Under the pieces are notes generated by a model. The model had not been told where the DNA came from. It saw only the letters and a list, made by a program, of their open reading frames with translations, and did not search any database. Below are positions 63,068-64,000 of a DNA stretch of 64,000 bases, one piece after another. Source of the DNA: an uncultured Archangium sp. GTDB lineage: Bacteria; Myxococcota; Myxococcia; Myxococcales; Myxococcaceae. The DNA lies in contig CAIVGN010000192.1 of assembly GCA_903905455.1 (NCBI GenBank), positions 23,409-87,408 on the forward strand, written 5' to 3'. The position numbers and the translations under genes are program-made. Position 1 is the first letter of the stretch; every line of letters begins with the position of its first letter.

Positions 63068-64000
63068 ATGTCGGTTGGTGACGTGAAGAGCGCGTTTCAG
63101 CGAGTGACGGCGGACAAGAAGATCGACGTGAAGGACGTGGACACCATCCTCGAGTCGGCCGGTTCGATCTCCAAGGACGAGCAGGCCGCGATCAAGGCCG
63201 AGGCGGACAAGTTCGCCGGCATGATGGCACCCGACGCCAAGCGCAAGCTGCAGACCAAGCTGGGCGAAATCGACGGGCTCCGCTCGCAGGCCGCCTCGAA
63301 CAACCGCACGGTCAAGATCGAGGCCAGCAAGCTGAGCACCGAGGCCGGCAAGCTGCTGACCGTGGGCACCGACACCAAGAGCTTCGGCGGCTCGAAGATC
63401 CCCGACGCGGTGAAGAACGCCGTGAACAACGCCATCAAGGGCGGCGCCACGGCCTACGACGTGCGCGAGCTCAAGCCCGACCCGATCTACGACACCTCGC
63501 ACGGCGACCCGGAGATGACGGTCGAGGGCAAGTTCAACCCCTACTCCCAGGAGTCGACCGCGAAGGACTCGCTGGCCTTCAGCCACACCGAGCTGACGCC
63601 CGAGAAGATCGCCGCGGACATGAACACGGTGCAGGACTTCAACGTGATCACCGGCGTCAAGGACAACCAGGCGACCTACGAGAAGGTCTCGATGAAGGGC
63701 AACGGCCGCATCACCGAGCTCTACGACGAGGCCAACCACAAGGACACCTTCGCCCGCGGTCCCGGCGGCCAGAAGTTCGCCTCGAACTTCGCCATCCTCG
63801 CTGACGGCTCGCTGCACGCGGTGCCCGCGGCGCGTCGCTCGAAGGCCAACCCCGGCCTGATCCTCACCACCGCGTCGCTCGCCCGCGGCAAGCAGATGCT
63901 CTTCAACGGCCACGTGCACATGGAGGCCGGCGTGGTGACCTACGTGGGCATGTCGGGCCGCCTGTGCAAGCAGCAGAAGGACGGCATGAAGTTCGCCGAC
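63068..64000 (+). CDS. Protein of unknown function, 3' end beyond window
   Basis: 311 codons, open to the last base. The ATG at 63068 has a GGAGA Shine-Dalgarno; a possible TAGTCT -10 lies at about 63028. No signal peptide. The N-terminal 100 residues are Lys/Asp/Ala-rich helices (KDVDTILESAGSISKDEQAA, resembling an EF-hand-pair layout). Further on, NPYSQESTAKDSLAFSHTEL and GPGGQKFASNFAILADGSLH suggest a beta-rich domain. No family recognised. Composition is less Arg-rich than neighbours. Confidence 0.7.
   Translation, partial: MSVGDVKSAFQRVTADKKIDVKDVDTILESAGSISKDEQAAIKAEADKFAGMMAPDAKRKLQTKLGEIDGLRSQAASNNRTVKIEASKLSTEAGKLLTVGTDTKSFGGSKIPDAVKNAVNNAIKGGATAYDVRELKPDPIYDTSHGDPEMTVEGKFNPYSQESTAKDSLAFSHTELTPEKIAADMNTVQDFNVITGVKDNQATYEKVSMKGNGRITELYDEANHKDTFARGPGGQKFASNFAILADGSLHAVPAARRSKANPGLILTTASLARGKQMLFNGHVHMEAGVVTYVGMSGRLCKQQKDGMKFAD

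Overview
The window is a high-GC chromosomal segment from a myxobacterium (Myxococcota). Supporting signs are many lipoproteins with Cys-rich or Asp/Gly-rich low-complexity tails, a C-terminal GC-Cys, hydrophobic, Arg-cluster tail of the MYXO-CTERM type, two eukaryote-like Ser/Thr protein kinases, EF-hand-like repeat lipoproteins, a TonB-dependent receptor with its own TonB-like domain, and a 3,181-residue TPR protein. I saw no rRNA, tRNA, CRISPR array, transposase or prophage gene.

Layout. 1-4,705 (minus): two envelope units. A CsbD-like/small membrane/DUF4398/OmpA-lipoprotein operon ends at a strong intrinsic terminator (2,856-2,885). After it come an OmpA-TSP3 barrel protein and a truncated ice-binding-like (DUF3494) lipoprotein. 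5,058-6,426: a response regulator with a shortened cyclase-like domain, and a small unknown protein. 6,534-10,303: a TonB-dependent receptor and its coupled lipoprotein. 10,310-18,791: secreted and lipoprotein genes, with an XdhC-family protein. 18,801-20,015: a flavin monooxygenase. 20,042-24,388: an atypical Hsp70, a J-like protein without HPD and a membrane protein form one coupled operon. It converges on 24,401-28,228, a kinase fused to a repeat-rich linker, a helical-repeat region and a degenerate HD-GYP-like domain. 28,410-30,816: VOC protein, AlkB-like dioxygenase, class V aminotransferase. 30,788-39,866: recC-recB-recD, each joined by an ATGA overlap. 39,959-44,103: Cys-rich lipoprotein, then a second kinase coupled to a MacB/FtsX-type permease, then a small lipoprotein. 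44,179-50,868: an accessory-looking stretch of poorly known genes with short repeats, one clear frameshift and one doubtful start. 50,947-62,397 (minus): the giant TPR protein followed by a lipoprotein, queC and a VanX-like dipeptidase. 62,536-64,000: YjbQ-family protein and a truncated unknown protein.

Genes are densely packed. Cotranscribed genes often overlap by 4 bases (ATGA or GTGA). Several first genes lack a Shine-Dalgarno sequence. Instead they have a TA-rich hexamer (TAGNNY-like) 6-11 bases before the start codon, suggesting leaderless or near-leaderless transcripts. The best candidates for something new are the Hsp70/J-like/membrane operon, the kinase-HD-GYP-like fusion, and the kinase-permease pair.
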